NCBI GenBank assembly: GCA_045598325.1
Contig: JAZLLT010000092.1
Span: 70,040-134,039 of the forward strand
Source of the DNA: RUG14130 sp045598325
GTDB taxonomy: Bacteria > Bacillota > Clostridia > Christensenellales > Aristaeellaceae
DNA length: 64,000 nucleotides
Direction of reading: 5' to 3'
Numbering within the stretch: position 1 is the stretch's first letter; each line of letters begins with the position of its first letter. Under the pieces are notes generated by a model. It saw only the letters and a program-made list of their open reading frames with translations. It was not told where the DNA came from and searched no databases. Of this stretch, positions 9,550 through 18,619 are shown piece by piece. The translations under genes and the position numbers were made by a program.

Positions 9550-11889
9550 TCATTCCTCCACGATCTTCACTCTTGAGATGATCACTTCGGCCCCGCTGCC
9601 CGTAGTAATAAACGGCTGAATGACGACTTTTCCTTCGGAGATGCCCCAGTTGCTCATCAGGGTGCCCAAATCGTAGAGCATTTCTCCTTCGCCGGCGCAG
9701 TCACCCTGAATATAATACTGCTTGCCGTCGATCAAAGCAAACAATCCCCAGCCGCCCCACGCGTAAGGCACATCAACGATGAGAAGCGGGTGATCTTCCG
9801 CTTTCAGATAGACATAGGGAATGCTGAAGCATGCCCAATCACGGCGGAGTTTCATCTTGAAGCCCTGTTCGGTAAGTTCCGTACCGCAGTTATCCTTGGG
9901 TTTCAGGATTTTGAACAATTCTTCTCCGTTATAATCCATCAGGATTTCCCCGCCCTCCGGAAGCAATTTGACTCCGTAAGAACAGGAAAGTTTGCTCCCG
10001 CCTTTTGTCGTTACCGCAAGTATCAACGCGCCGCGGCCTGCCTTCAAAGATGAGGTATCAGCCGCGATCGTTTGGGGAACGCCCTCTCCCTTTGCAATCA
10101 CCGTGCCGTCATAGCTCAATTCGTAATCTGCCACAGCATCGCCCGGCTCGGTCTTGACAACGGGATTGATCTCAAACGATCCTTCGATCAGAATACTCTC
10201 TTCCAGTTCCGGAATGGTCACATACGCATCCGCGTATCTGATCACTACATCATCCGCGTATACACAGCCGTTCTTTTCCGTAATTTCCGCGCTTTCCGGA
10301 ATCACCACGGGCTGAACCGCGCAATCCGGGGCAATGGTGACGCTGAGGGAGCCGTCCGTTATTTTCGCCAGAACTTCTCCGGAAACGGCATCGTAAGCCA
10401 GACCGCTGTCAATACCGGGAAGCGTGACGGTAACCGTCTTTGCTTCATCAAACGGATTGTACATCAGGTAGGTGGGATATGCCTTATTGTGTTCAAAATC
10501 GGTTTTGAGCAGATCGAAGCACAATATCTCTTTGATGTCGGTCGCGATGATCATGGAGGACATAAGTCCCATGGGACCGCTGGAATAGAAGCTGAAATTC
10601 GTTCCGGTCGGGTTCTTCTGGCTCTTCGCGTCACCCGTAGCAAACGGTGTGGTTTTACCCTTATTGCGGACGCCTTCGTATACGAGATAGGTCAGGCCCG
10701 TTTCCGCGACGAAATCTCCGTCATCCTGCAGATCGGCGGGAAGTCCGTCTCCGAAAAACATATTGCTGTTATTGACAACATTAGTCAGATACTGTCCCAG
10801 GGCACGGCTGTATCTCGGCGCATACCTTGCGACAGGCGCAAGCGCTCCGGCCGTTACAAATGTGTTCATGGCAAAAGCATATCCGGTGGTGTCTGTCACG
10901 CTGCCGGAAAGACCGTAAGCGTCATAGTCACCCCATCTGCTGTTAATGATGCCCCAACCGCCGCGGGCGGAATCGGAGCCGTTGCAAAAGACCCAGTCCA
11001 GCATCCTCTCAAGCGGCAGACCCGCGTTTTTTTCCGCATTCATGCGGGCTGCCAGATAAGGTCCATAGGAACCGACGATCTCATAATACGGATTCTTGCT
11101 CATGGCCGCGGTCTGATTCATCAGTTTCATGGCGCCGTCCAGATATTTCTCCTCACCGAAGCGTTCATATGCCATGTATAACACATAGGCCGCTCCGATA
11201 ATTCCCTCCGGCTCGGTATGTCCGCCAATGACCAACTGACGGTTTTTCAGCGAAACGCCCATAGCGTCCCAGCTCGGAATATAATTGAGCGCATCCAGCC
11301 AGGTATCCGCCACTTCACGGATCTGCTGCGCGAGAGCCGCATCATCCGGATACATGGCAGCAAGATGGAAATACAAAATCGTAGGATACAGCGTATACCA
11401 GAAACTGCCGGCGCAGTCCGAAGACGGTGCATTGTTATTGATGAATCCGCGTCCGTCCGGCGTACGGCCGAAATACACCTGCGCCATCTTCACATAATCG
11501 AGACCGCCGATATCTCTCGGATCGATCCCTTCCGTCAAAGCCGCCGTCAGGACCGCAGAAAGCTGAGCTACCGCTTCACCGTAGTTCGTCATCGTATTAT
11601 CCGCTCTCAGGTAGGTATGCGTGCCGTAGCCAAGTCCCGAATAACCTCCGGAAGTCGGCTCGGTACGCTCGAAATATGTGGACACGGGGAAATACTTATA
11701 CTCCGCGTTTGCATCCAGAGACAGAATCGTAACCTGTTTGGCCGTCTCATTCCAATCGCGCGTCATATAAGGCGTGGGCAGTTTCGGCCAATTATCCATG
11801 TAAGAAATATTCATCTGCAGCACCTCTTCCGCAATTGTATTCGTTGCCAGAAACACAGCAAGCATCAAAAACGCAAATGCCCTTTTCAT
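9550..11889 (-). CDS. Secreted alpha/alpha-barrel protein with a C-terminal beta domain, unassigned family
   Basis: A 779-residue exported protein with a type I signal peptide ending near residue 20 (NTIA). Residues of about 60-450 are rich in helices and aromatic residues, suggesting an (alpha/alpha) toroid. A small beta domain follows (CFDLLKTDFEHN, then YLMYNPFDEAKTVTV), and the last 200 residues look like a jelly roll. The core matches the cytosolic protein at 15016-16527, which ends in the same kind of phrase (LAFDLSLSDW, then FLLRNPYDTEKTVTF). I do not recognise the family; a glycosidase, lyase or epimerase is possible. The start overlaps the GRE stop (ATGA) and has GAGGAGG 7 nt upstream. 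Confidence 0.75.
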   Translation of the reverse strand: MKRAFAFLMLAVFLATNTIAEEVLQMNISYMDNWPKLPTPYMTRDWNETAKQVTILSLDANAEYKYFPVSTYFERTEPTSGGYSGLGYGTHTYLRADNTMTNYGEAVAQLSAVLTAALTEGIDPRDIGGLDYVKMAQVYFGRTPDGRGFINNNAPSSDCAGSFWYTLYPTILYFHLAAMYPDDAALAQQIREVADTWLDALNYIPSWDAMGVSLKNRQLVIGGHTEPEGIIGAAYVLYMAYERFGEEKYLDGAMKLMNQTAAMSKNPYYEIVGSYGPYLAARMNAEKNAGLPLERMLDWVFCNGSDSARGGWGIINSRWGDYDAYGLSGSVTDTTGYAFAMNTFVTAGALAPVARYAPRYSRALGQYLTNVVNNSNMFFGDGLPADLQDDGDFVAETGLTYLVYEGVRNKGKTTPFATGDAKSQKNPTGTNFSFYSSGPMGLMSSMIIATDIKEILCFDLLKTDFEHNKAYPTYLMYNPFDEAKTVTVTLPGIDSGLAYDAVSGEVLAKITDGSLSVTIAPDCAVQPVVIPESAEITEKNGCVYADDVVIRYADAYVTIPELEESILIEGSFEINPVVKTEPGDAVADYELSYDGTVIAKGEGVPQTIAADTSSLKAGRGALILAVTTKGGSKLSCSYGVKLLPEGGEILMDYNGEELFKILKPKDNCGTELTEQGFKMKLRRDWACFSIPYVYLKAEDHPLLIVDVPYAWGGWGLFALIDGKQYYIQGDCAGEGEMLYDLGTLMSNWGISEGKVVIQPFITTGSGAEVIISRVKIVEE

Positions 11890-14039
11890 CCGATGGCCTC
11901 CTCTGCCGCAATGAACCTGTCAACCACCAGTTGCCGGAACTCGGGAGACAATGTGGCAAAATAAGCGGTAAAGCCGGTTACACGCACCACCAGATCCGGA
12001 TACAGCATCGGGTTTTCATGCGCTTTCATCAGTTTTTCCTTGTCCAGAACATTGATATTGATCAATGTTCCTCCCTTATCCACATGGGTCTTGAGAATCT
12101 GCTCGACCTTTTCCACGCCGCCTTCTTCCGCAGACAAGCCGGGATCAAATTCCAATTGCAGCGGGCAGGTATTCCCCCAACCGGTCTGAATATCGGCAAT
12201 TCCCGTAGCCATCGCGGTTACCGCTCCGTCTTTGCGGAATCCGGGATTGGGATTTGCCCCATGCGTCACGGGCTTATGGGCATGCCGTCCGTCGGGCGTT
12301 GCCCCGACCTGCTTGCCGAACGCGATGGTGCTTGACCAGGAGAACCAGCCGGGAACCAGCGATATACCTTCCGGCATCGGGAAGCTCGATATGATTTCGG
12401 CAAACATCTCGCTGACTGCCTTTGCCCACTTGTCTCCACTCGTTCCTCCGCCGCAATATCTCGGTGCGGACTGGAGCATGAGACGAACCCGCTCGCCTTT
12501 CACGCCCTCAAAATCGTTTTTCAGATTTTCCCATACCTCGTCATAGGTCAATCTGTGCTCCTGTTCCACCCATTTTTCCAATGCGGAAAGGGAGTCGGCG
12601 ATGGTTCCGAGGCCGACACCATCCACGCCGATCGTCTTCAGTCTGGCACAGACGCTGATGTCCTCTCCTTTCTCAAGAGTATCCTCCATCATCAGATTCA
12701 TGACCAGTTCCGGCATGACATACTGCTGTTTCGCCAGATGCAGTTTAATGCCCTCCGCCGTGACCCATGCAGCCCGCTTCAGATGAGCTTCAAGTCGCCG
12801 CATGAGCACGGTAATGCTCTTTTCGCCGCCTTCTTCCATCATCTCATCAAAAGCGATCATGAAAGTTTTTGCTACATTGATCTTCACACAGTCGTTCAGA
12901 GGATACTCCACACCGGGTGTTGCCATCCAGTTGCAGCCGACCGCTATGCGTCTGGCGGCATCTTCATGGGTCGCTCCCGGGTTCTTTTCATACTTCATCA
13001 GTCCTTTGGCACCCGAGAATCTCGGCCATCCGTTTCGATCCGTGAACAGATAGGTGACCGCCTTCCTCAGAAACGCGGGATCGATCTTGTCGTGCATACG
13101 CACGGTCAGATTCGCGGAGGTATTCAACATGTGCGCCGCATCCAGTATCAGGTAGGAAAGGTGATTTGTCGTATCTTCACCGTTTTCATCCGCACCGGAA
13201 AGTTGGTGGTAATGCGTTTCAATAAGCAGCAGATTCGCAAGAATAAACTTTGCTTTCTCGTCGTCCAAAGTGCCGTTTTCGATATCCTTCCGATAATAAG
13301 GATAAAGCAGCACATCCAGGTTGCATCCGGCACCGTCCCGGTCATAGATACGGGATACCACGGAAAACCACGAAACCCACTGACATGCTTCAAGGAATGT
13401 TTCGGGCGGAGATACCCGCACAGCCTGATTCGCGCGCAGCATTTCGGTGAGACTTTCTCTGATTTCCGGTCTCTGTTCCGTTTTCAGTTTACGCTTGATT
13501 TCGTCAATATGGCGGTCTATGAAGCTGATGATCGCCTTCACGGTGATTTCTTCCGCAAGATAGAACTCCTCTTTCGCGGGATTGCGCAAACGGCAGGTCT
13601 CGATTTTCTGAAGCAGTCCGCCGAATCCAAGTCTGAGACCGATACGATAGTCGCAGGCAAAGTGGGCATCGGCACCGATTCCGGTATTCAAACCGTATTT
13701 TCTCTGTTCTTCATGCAAATGATCATACGGATACAGTTTGGCAAAACTTCCACCGCGGTAAAACGGCAGCATATCGGCCCATCTGCCGCACATGATTTCA
13801 AGTTCATCCACATATACCGGATGACCCTCAAGGAGGGCTTTGAAATTGATGGCATTTCCGATAGCGCCATAGAAGAACGGATGATCTCCCGTCGGGATCG
13901 GCGTAAAATGATAATCGGGCGGAAGCGGTATCGTTCCGTAATCATCACCGTCCATGTATCCGTTCTTTGCTTTTTTGGCAAGCGTATGTTCGATCTTCTT
14001 TTCTCTCAGCAGTTTGATTCTATCCTCGTAACTCAGCAT
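11886..14039 (-). CDS. Glycyl radical enzyme, atypical subgroup
   Basis: A 717-residue cytosolic enzyme of the pyruvate formate-lyase superfamily. The radical-bearing loop near the C-terminus is RVTGFTAYF, with Gly689. The active-site cysteine is Cys369 in AVGCNWMATPG. Known dehydratases and decarboxylases have Cys-x-Glu here and pyruvate formate-lyase has a Cys-Cys pair; this protein has Cys-Asn-Trp, so its substrate is probably different. At 717 residues it is shorter than most family members (about 760-850). I choose the ATG at 14039 (GGAGG 8 nt upstream), which overlaps the activase gene by 7 nt. The neighbours suggest a carbohydrate-derived substrate; the chemistry is unknown. Confidence 0.88.
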   Translation of the reverse strand: MLSYEDRIKLLREKKIEHTLAKKAKNGYMDGDDYGTIPLPPDYHFTPIPTGDHPFFYGAIGNAINFKALLEGHPVYVDELEIMCGRWADMLPFYRGGSFAKLYPYDHLHEEQRKYGLNTGIGADAHFACDYRIGLRLGFGGLLQKIETCRLRNPAKEEFYLAEEITVKAIISFIDRHIDEIKRKLKTEQRPEIRESLTEMLRANQAVRVSPPETFLEACQWVSWFSVVSRIYDRDGAGCNLDVLLYPYYRKDIENGTLDDEKAKFILANLLLIETHYHQLSGADENGEDTTNHLSYLILDAAHMLNTSANLTVRMHDKIDPAFLRKAVTYLFTDRNGWPRFSGAKGLMKYEKNPGATHEDAARRIAVGCNWMATPGVEYPLNDCVKINVAKTFMIAFDEMMEEGGEKSITVLMRRLEAHLKRAAWVTAEGIKLHLAKQQYVMPELVMNLMMEDTLEKGEDISVCARLKTIGVDGVGLGTIADSLSALEKWVEQEHRLTYDEVWENLKNDFEGVKGERVRLMLQSAPRYCGGGTSGDKWAKAVSEMFAEIISSFPMPEGISLVPGWFSWSSTIAFGKQVGATPDGRHAHKPVTHGANPNPGFRKDGAVTAMATGIADIQTGWGNTCPLQLEFDPGLSAEEGGVEKVEQILKTHVDKGGTLININVLDKEKLMKAHENPMLYPDLVVRVTGFTAYFATLSPEFRQLVVDRFIAAEEAIG

Positions 14040-14833
14040 CCTATTACCCTCCCCGCGATCCTTACTTCCGCGCAATACTCTTTTGCCAGCATGGCCAGTT
14101 CTCTCATCCGCTCTTTTGTCGGTGCCGCAAAACGCTCCTGTTCTCCTGCACCTTTACTCAGCCCCAACGGATGATACGGGAGCAATTCATAATAGATCAG
14201 TGTTTTGATTCCGCTCACGAATCGGGCAATATTACCGATTTCCTCATCGGAATCATTGATTCCGCAAACAACCGGAGTACGCACAATGAGCGGCTTGTTT
14301 ACTTCTGACAAATTCCGTTTGATTATGGCGTTATCCGCTCCCGTGTACTTTTTATGGATCTGACCATCAAAAATCTTCAAATCGGCCATCACCAGATCAC
14401 AGGGATCTGTCGCGGTTTTCATATTATCATGGCTGCAGCAAAGATTGGTCTCGATAGCGGTGGCAATTCCGTTTTCTTTGGCTAAACGCAGAATATCACC
14501 GGTAAACTCCGCCTGACAGGTCGGCTCACCGCCGGAGACGGTAACACCGCCGCCGCCTTCATAATACCCTTTATCTTTCAGCACTTCTTTGACTACCTCT
14601 TCCGCAGTCATTTCAACGCCGCACAGAACACGGGCTCCGGAGAAACAACCTTCTTCACACATTCCGCAATGAATGCATTTTTCGGGGTGCAGCAGTACTT
14701 CCGGGTGTTTGGAGATCGTCTCGGGATTATGGCACCAGGCGCATTTCAGATTACACCCCTTTAAGAATACGGTCGTTCTGATACCGGGGCCGTCATGTAC
14801 CGAGCAGCGTTGGATATTAGATACGAGTCCCAT
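14033..14833 (-). CDS. Glycyl radical enzyme activating protein (radical SAM)
   Basis: A 266-residue iron-sulfur protein. The radical-SAM CX3CX2C motif is Cys27, Cys31 and Cys34 (GCNLKCAWC). A ferredoxin-like insertion (Cys53, Cys56, Cys59, Cys63) marks it as a GRE activase rather than a minimal PflA, although only one complete auxiliary-cluster motif is visible where many activases have two. VSGGEP near residue 115 is the usual SAM-contact motif. It would use S-adenosylmethionine to install the glycyl radical on the downstream enzyme. An AAGGAG lies 11 nt before the ATG at 14833; the in-frame GTG at 14842 is too close to that site. Confidence 0.92.
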   Translation of the reverse strand: MGLVSNIQRCSVHDGPGIRTTVFLKGCNLKCAWCHNPETISKHPEVLLHPEKCIHCGMCEEGCFSGARVLCGVEMTAEEVVKEVLKDKGYYEGGGGVTVSGGEPTCQAEFTGDILRLAKENGIATAIETNLCCSHDNMKTATDPCDLVMADLKIFDGQIHKKYTGADNAIIKRNLSEVNKPLIVRTPVVCGINDSDEEIGNIARFVSGIKTLIYYELLPYHPLGLSKGAGEQERFAAPTKERMRELAMLAKEYCAEVRIAGRVIGC

Positions 14834-14853
14834 GATGCTCACATCTCCTTTTT

Positions 14854-14869
14854 GTTAGCATTTGTTACC
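14854..14869. promoter_or_regulatory. GTTAGC/GTTACC repeat in the GRE operon leader
   Basis: TTTGTTAGCA and TTTGTTACCC follow each other with a 10-bp period, between the promoter and the ribosome-binding site of the activase gene, roughly 20-30 bp into the transcript. They share the GTTAG core with the other sites of the locus and are candidate repressor sites. Confidence 0.4.
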
Positions 14870-14891
14870 CTCCGATTCCTGCTTTGTGTTT

Positions 14892-14920
14892 ATTTTATGC
14901 AATGTTATTGTAAATGTCAA
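14892..14920 (-). promoter_or_regulatory. Promoter of the GRE activase operon
   Basis: On the minus strand TTGACA (14915-14920) and TAAAAT (14892-14897) are 17 bp apart, an almost perfect housekeeping-sigma promoter. It lies back to back with the plus-strand promoter at 14938. Confidence 0.75.
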
Positions 14921-14937
14921 TAGTATATTCTTGATTA

Positions 14938-14987
14938 TTGACAGAAATCGAATCATTTGATATAATTTTATCAAGTCAATGGCTAAC
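14938..14987 (+). promoter_or_regulatory. Promoter and downstream candidate operator of the plus-strand unit
   Basis: TTGACA (14938-14943), a 17-bp spacer and TATAAT (14961-14966) form a consensus promoter. GGCTAAC at 14981-14987 (GTTAGCC on the other strand) lies about 10 bp after the expected start of transcription, where a LacI-type repressor would block initiation. Confidence 0.75.
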
Positions 14988-15015
14988 TTAATTAATTTAA
15001 TTCGAGGTGAATCGT

Positions 15016-16527
15016 ATGAAGTATCTGCATTTTCCCGAGATTGATTCCATGCCCGAGTTCCCTGCTCTCCCCTTGCCCGATTTTGCCGCGCTCAACCGTG
15101 AATTCCGTTCATCGGTCATGAAGAGCGAGAATCACATTCTGCGTTATGCGCCCAATGGTCATCCCATCTTCGGCGCTTATGTCGATTCAAACACCAACGA
15201 GATGGTCACCTGGGGCATTCTCGCCGTGGGTGAATGGCTCCAGAACCGTGACTGCACCTGGATTATGCCTACTTTCCCGGACTTCTTCAATGATGAAATC
15301 GGCTTGTTTATGAACAGTCCCGGAAGAAAGAGTTCCGAGCATTGGTACCTGTTTTATGTAAATGCACTGGCAGGCGCAGTCGCACGGGCATTGTTCCCGA
15401 ACAGAGCGGATGTTCTTTCCATGCTGCAGCGTTCAGCCGATACGATGTATGCCGAAGCGCAGAATCTCAACTACGATTTTAATCAGCAGGGATATCACTT
15501 CGACACTCATGCTCCTTTCACAAATCGGGATATCTACCGTCAGCCCGACTCCATCGCGGGCTACGGCTACAATATGCTGTATGCTGCTCTCCATGCAGGA
15601 AAAAAGGACTATTATTCCGAAAGCGTCAAAGCGCTGCATCTCTATGAATCCTTTGATTCGAACCCCTGGTATGAAATCCCCAACGGTTCTGCCGGTCTGT
15701 TTGCCGCATCTTACCTCAATGCACATGGCGAACCTCTCGATATTCAAAAGTTGGCCGGGTGGATATTTGACCATGAGCAAGGTCCCCTCCATATCGGGAA
15801 ATGGGGAAAAGAAGAAATCGATGGCCTCATGATGGGCTGGCGGGATATACGCGAAAATGCCTTGAGGTGCGCATACAGTATGGAAACCCTCATGCCCATC
15901 CAGTTCATTCTGCCCTCCGTCCGCTATGCGCCGGCACTGGGAGAAGCGGTCTGCAAGTACATGAGATGCACGCTTGCCAACTTCCAGTTATTCTACGCGC
16001 GTGGAACCGAGCCGATTTATGAGACCCTTCCCGAGTCCGATCACAACATTCCTTATGAGCGTGTCGACACCTTCCATGAAGACCATATACCCACCGCATG
16101 CGGTGATTTCGCCGGTCAGCGTTCCGTATACGGAGCCGGATATCTGTACTGGGCAGAGGCACTGGCAAGAAAGACGGACGACAGCGAAATCCTCGCGTTT
16201 GACCTTTCTCTGAGTGACTGGCTTGCGGACGAAAAGTATCCCGTTTTCCTGCTGCGCAATCCTTACGATACCGAAAAAACAGTCACCTTCGATCCTGCAC
16301 CCGTATGGGAAAAACTGCAGCCCGGCATGTACTGCAACGGACATCTGGACGCAAAGATGATACTGTTTGAAGAAAAAGCCGAGGTCACTCCCGTCAGCGG
16401 CAGCCTCACTCTGACTCTCCCCGCAAAGAGTACCCGTATGGCCGCCGTCATTCCGTGCGGCGGAACCATCGAAGAGGAGAACGGCATCCTTAAATGCAAC
16501 GGATTCGAACTCATAAAAGTAGTTTAA
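15016..16527 (+). CDS. Cytosolic alpha/alpha-barrel protein, paralogue of the secreted one
   Basis: A 503-residue protein without a signal peptide. Helix- and aromatic-rich segments fill residues 40-400 (for example YLFYVNALAGAVARAL and GYGYNMLYAAL), followed by a small beta domain (FLLRNPYDTEKTVTF). It matches the core of the secreted protein at 9550-11889 but lacks the long C-terminal jelly roll. I place the start at the ATG at 15016, with GAGGTG about 7 nt upstream, rather than the GTG at 15007. It heads the plus-strand unit, whose promoter diverges from that of the GRE operon. The family and the reaction are unknown; acting on imported oligosaccharide is a reasonable guess. Confidence 0.75.
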   Translation: MKYLHFPEIDSMPEFPALPLPDFAALNREFRSSVMKSENHILRYAPNGHPIFGAYVDSNTNEMVTWGILAVGEWLQNRDCTWIMPTFPDFFNDEIGLFMNSPGRKSSEHWYLFYVNALAGAVARALFPNRADVLSMLQRSADTMYAEAQNLNYDFNQQGYHFDTHAPFTNRDIYRQPDSIAGYGYNMLYAALHAGKKDYYSESVKALHLYESFDSNPWYEIPNGSAGLFAASYLNAHGEPLDIQKLAGWIFDHEQGPLHIGKWGKEEIDGLMMGWRDIRENALRCAYSMETLMPIQFILPSVRYAPALGEAVCKYMRCTLANFQLFYARGTEPIYETLPESDHNIPYERVDTFHEDHIPTACGDFAGQRSVYGAGYLYWAEALARKTDDSEILAFDLSLSDWLADEKYPVFLLRNPYDTEKTVTFDPAPVWEKLQPGMYCNGHLDAKMILFEEKAEVTPVSGSLTLTLPAKSTRMAAVIPCGGTIEEENGILKCNGFELIKVV

Positions 16528-16540
16528 TGGAGGTATGACT

Positions 16541-17488
16541 ATGTTTACAGGAACTCGCGCCATCCCCTGTAAGGATCTCGTTTGCGAATACGAGAAGGAT
16601 AAGTCTCTGCGCAGCGCGCGGAAAATCATGTTCCTCGGCGTCGATGGATACGATGTATACAACATCTCCGTGGCTTTCAACTGCGCGGGCAAAGAGTACA
16701 TTGCAGGCCGTGTAGAAAAACGGGACACGGAATTCTCCATGGTCAGGTTTTTCGAGAAGACCGGAGACGACGAATACACCGCGGTATTCCCTGAAATGAC
16801 ATTTATCAACTTCCAGGACCCATTTGTCACCTTTATTGATGGTAATCTCGTCCTGGGCGGCGTGCAGATTATTGCCGATCCTCTTGTACCCAATCGTATC
16901 GTCAGCTGGCACACCTGTTTCTATAAAGGAACGGATATTACTTCACTGCGCCTTTTCGCCATCGGTCCTTCTCACATGAAGGATATACGCCTGTGCGGTC
17001 TGCCCGGCGGAAAGGTCGCATGCTTTACCCGTCCTCAGGGCATTGCCGGCGGCAGGGGCAAAATCGGCTATATCGAATTTGACAATCTGGACGCCGTAAA
17101 CGGCGAATCCATGCTGCAGGCAAAACTCTACGATACGCATTTTCTGCCCGAAGAGTGGGGCGGCACCAACGACATCCATCTTCTGAGCAATGGTCTTCTG
17201 GGTGTGATGGGGCATATTGCCAGACGCGATGAAGATGGCCTCCACTATCAGAGCATGTGCTTCGTGTTCGATCCCGCCTCGCGTACTCATTCCCCTGTCA
17301 AAATTGTTGCCTGCAGAAAGGACATGTCTTCCGGTCCCAGCAAGCGTCCGGATCTGAAGGATGTTCTGTTCACGGGAGGTATTGTTAGAAACGGAGACGG
17401 TTCCGCAACACTTTACACGGGCGTATCCGACTGCGAGGCATACTGTGCCGTGATTGATGACCCTTTTATGCCCTTTGAACAGGCCTGA
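16541..17488 (+). CDS. DUF1861 (MTP-1-like) beta-propeller protein
   Basis: A cytosolic protein of 315 residues matching the DUF1861/MTP-1 family in overall sequence: an early VYNISVAF, a central FQDPFVTFIDGNLVLGG, HMKDIRLCGL, and a late LFTGGIVRNGDG. The family is predicted to form a beta-propeller related to GH130 and is often found near mannoside genes; its activity is not firmly established as far as I know. The ATG at 16541 has GGAGG 7 nt upstream, and the ATG at 16535 lies too close to it. It starts 13 nt after the preceding stop and is probably cotranscribed with it. Confidence 0.75.
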   Translation: MFTGTRAIPCKDLVCEYEKDKSLRSARKIMFLGVDGYDVYNISVAFNCAGKEYIAGRVEKRDTEFSMVRFFEKTGDDEYTAVFPEMTFINFQDPFVTFIDGNLVLGGVQIIADPLVPNRIVSWHTCFYKGTDITSLRLFAIGPSHMKDIRLCGLPGGKVACFTRPQGIAGGRGKIGYIEFDNLDAVNGESMLQAKLYDTHFLPEEWGGTNDIHLLSNGLLGVMGHIARRDEDGLHYQSMCFVFDPASRTHSPVKIVACRKDMSSGPSKRPDLKDVLFTGGIVRNGDGSATLYTGVSDCEAYCAVIDDPFMPFEQA

Positions 17489-17523
17489 GAGCCGTAATTC
17501 TGCTTCTTCCGGGAGATAACTTA

Positions 17524-17552
17524 TTGACTTTCCGCCTAACAAAACTTATAAT
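17524..17552 (+). promoter_or_regulatory. Promoter of the LacI-family gene with an embedded GTTAGGC motif
   Basis: TTGACT (17524-17529) and TATAAT (17547-17552) with a 17-bp spacer. GCCTAAC at 17534-17540, inside the spacer, is the reverse complement of GTTAGGC and would allow autoregulation. Confidence 0.65.
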
Positions 17553-17583
17553 AGAGTAACAAAATGGCAAAAGGAGAATCAAT

Positions 17584-18606
17584 ATGCCTCCCGGAAGAAT
17601 CAAAACCGGAAAAACAACCATGCAGGACATCGCAGATAAACTCGGCATTTCCAAAGTGTCCGTGTCCAAAGCGCTGGCCGGCCATAAGGGTGTAAGCGAA
17701 GAACTTCGCCGTACCATTTTTCAAACTGCACGCGAAATGGATTACAATCCGGCTGTTCCCGATGACAAGTACAATTTCGCGTTTATTGTCAGCAAACGCT
17801 TCTTTCTCGAAACAGACGCCTTTTACAGTGAAATGTTTTACTATTTCAATGAAAGGTGTCTGGCAAACGGTCACAATGCCGTACTCATGATCGTCAACAA
17901 CAACGATGAAGAAAAATGTATTCTGCCCATTCAATTGGAGAGAGAACGCTTTCACGGTTTTGCTGTTGCGGGTCAGATGTCGGATTCTTATTTAAAGCTC
18001 CTTGCTTCCCTTCAGAAACCCATGGTGCTGATGGACTTTGAAAGCAACAAAATCAACAGTACCGTGTTGCTGACGGACAATTACCATTGGGGATTTAAGG
18101 TGACGCAATATCTGATCGACCATGGGCACAAGGATATCGGTTTTGTAGGGCCCGTCGGTTCAACAAACAGCATCACGGACCGTTACTTCGGATACCGAAA
18201 AGCATTGCTGCTCAACAACCTGGCATTCAGTCCGGATTGGCTGTTTGTCAATAACGATTCCCGAAGCGGCATGTACTATTCCACCGTTTCGCTTCCTGCC
18301 AAGATGCCCACCGCCTTGGTATGTCATTGCGACCGTGCCGCATATTATATGCTTGAAACCCTGTCCGTCAGAGGGCTTTACTGTCCTCAGGATGTATCGA
18401 TTATCAGCTTCGACAATACTCAGTTAGCCGGTCTGTCGCACCCCGGACTGACAAGTGTCAATATCGACACCAAAGTTTTCTCCCAGCAGGCACTAAAGGC
18501 ATTAATCACTCTTCAGTCAACGCCCAACGCGGAATCTCAAAGATTGTATATCCCGGCGAAACTTTTTGAACGCGAATCCGTCAGAAATCTGCCCGATGAA
18601 CAATAG
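17584..18606 (+). CDS. LacI-family transcriptional regulator
   Basis: A 340-residue regulator. The N-terminal helix-turn-helix spans about residues 12-33 (MQDIADKLGISKVSVSKALAG), with the hinge following near residue 60. The rest is a periplasmic-binding-protein-like sensor domain ending in a typical QQALKALI segment. LacI-type proteins usually repress sugar genes until an inducing sugar binds. GGAG lies 11 nt before the start (7-nt spacing). It has its own promoter containing a GTTAG-type site and is the obvious candidate to bind the similar sites at 7.4 and 14.9 kb. Confidence 0.92.
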   Translation: MPPGRIKTGKTTMQDIADKLGISKVSVSKALAGHKGVSEELRRTIFQTAREMDYNPAVPDDKYNFAFIVSKRFFLETDAFYSEMFYYFNERCLANGHNAVLMIVNNNDEEKCILPIQLERERFHGFAVAGQMSDSYLKLLASLQKPMVLMDFESNKINSTVLLTDNYHWGFKVTQYLIDHGHKDIGFVGPVGSTNSITDRYFGYRKALLLNNLAFSPDWLFVNNDSRSGMYYSTVSLPAKMPTALVCHCDRAAYYMLETLSVRGLYCPQDVSIISFDNTQLAGLSHPGLTSVNIDTKVFSQQALKALITLQSTPNAESQRLYIPAKLFERESVRNLPDEQ

Positions 18607-18619
18607 AGAGGTTGACATA

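Noticed and set aside
14033..14039. The 7-nt overlap of activase and GRE genes as a frameshift or fusion
   Set aside because: Both proteins have intact ends and the overlap is ordinary translational coupling with a clear ribosome-binding site for the GRE gene.
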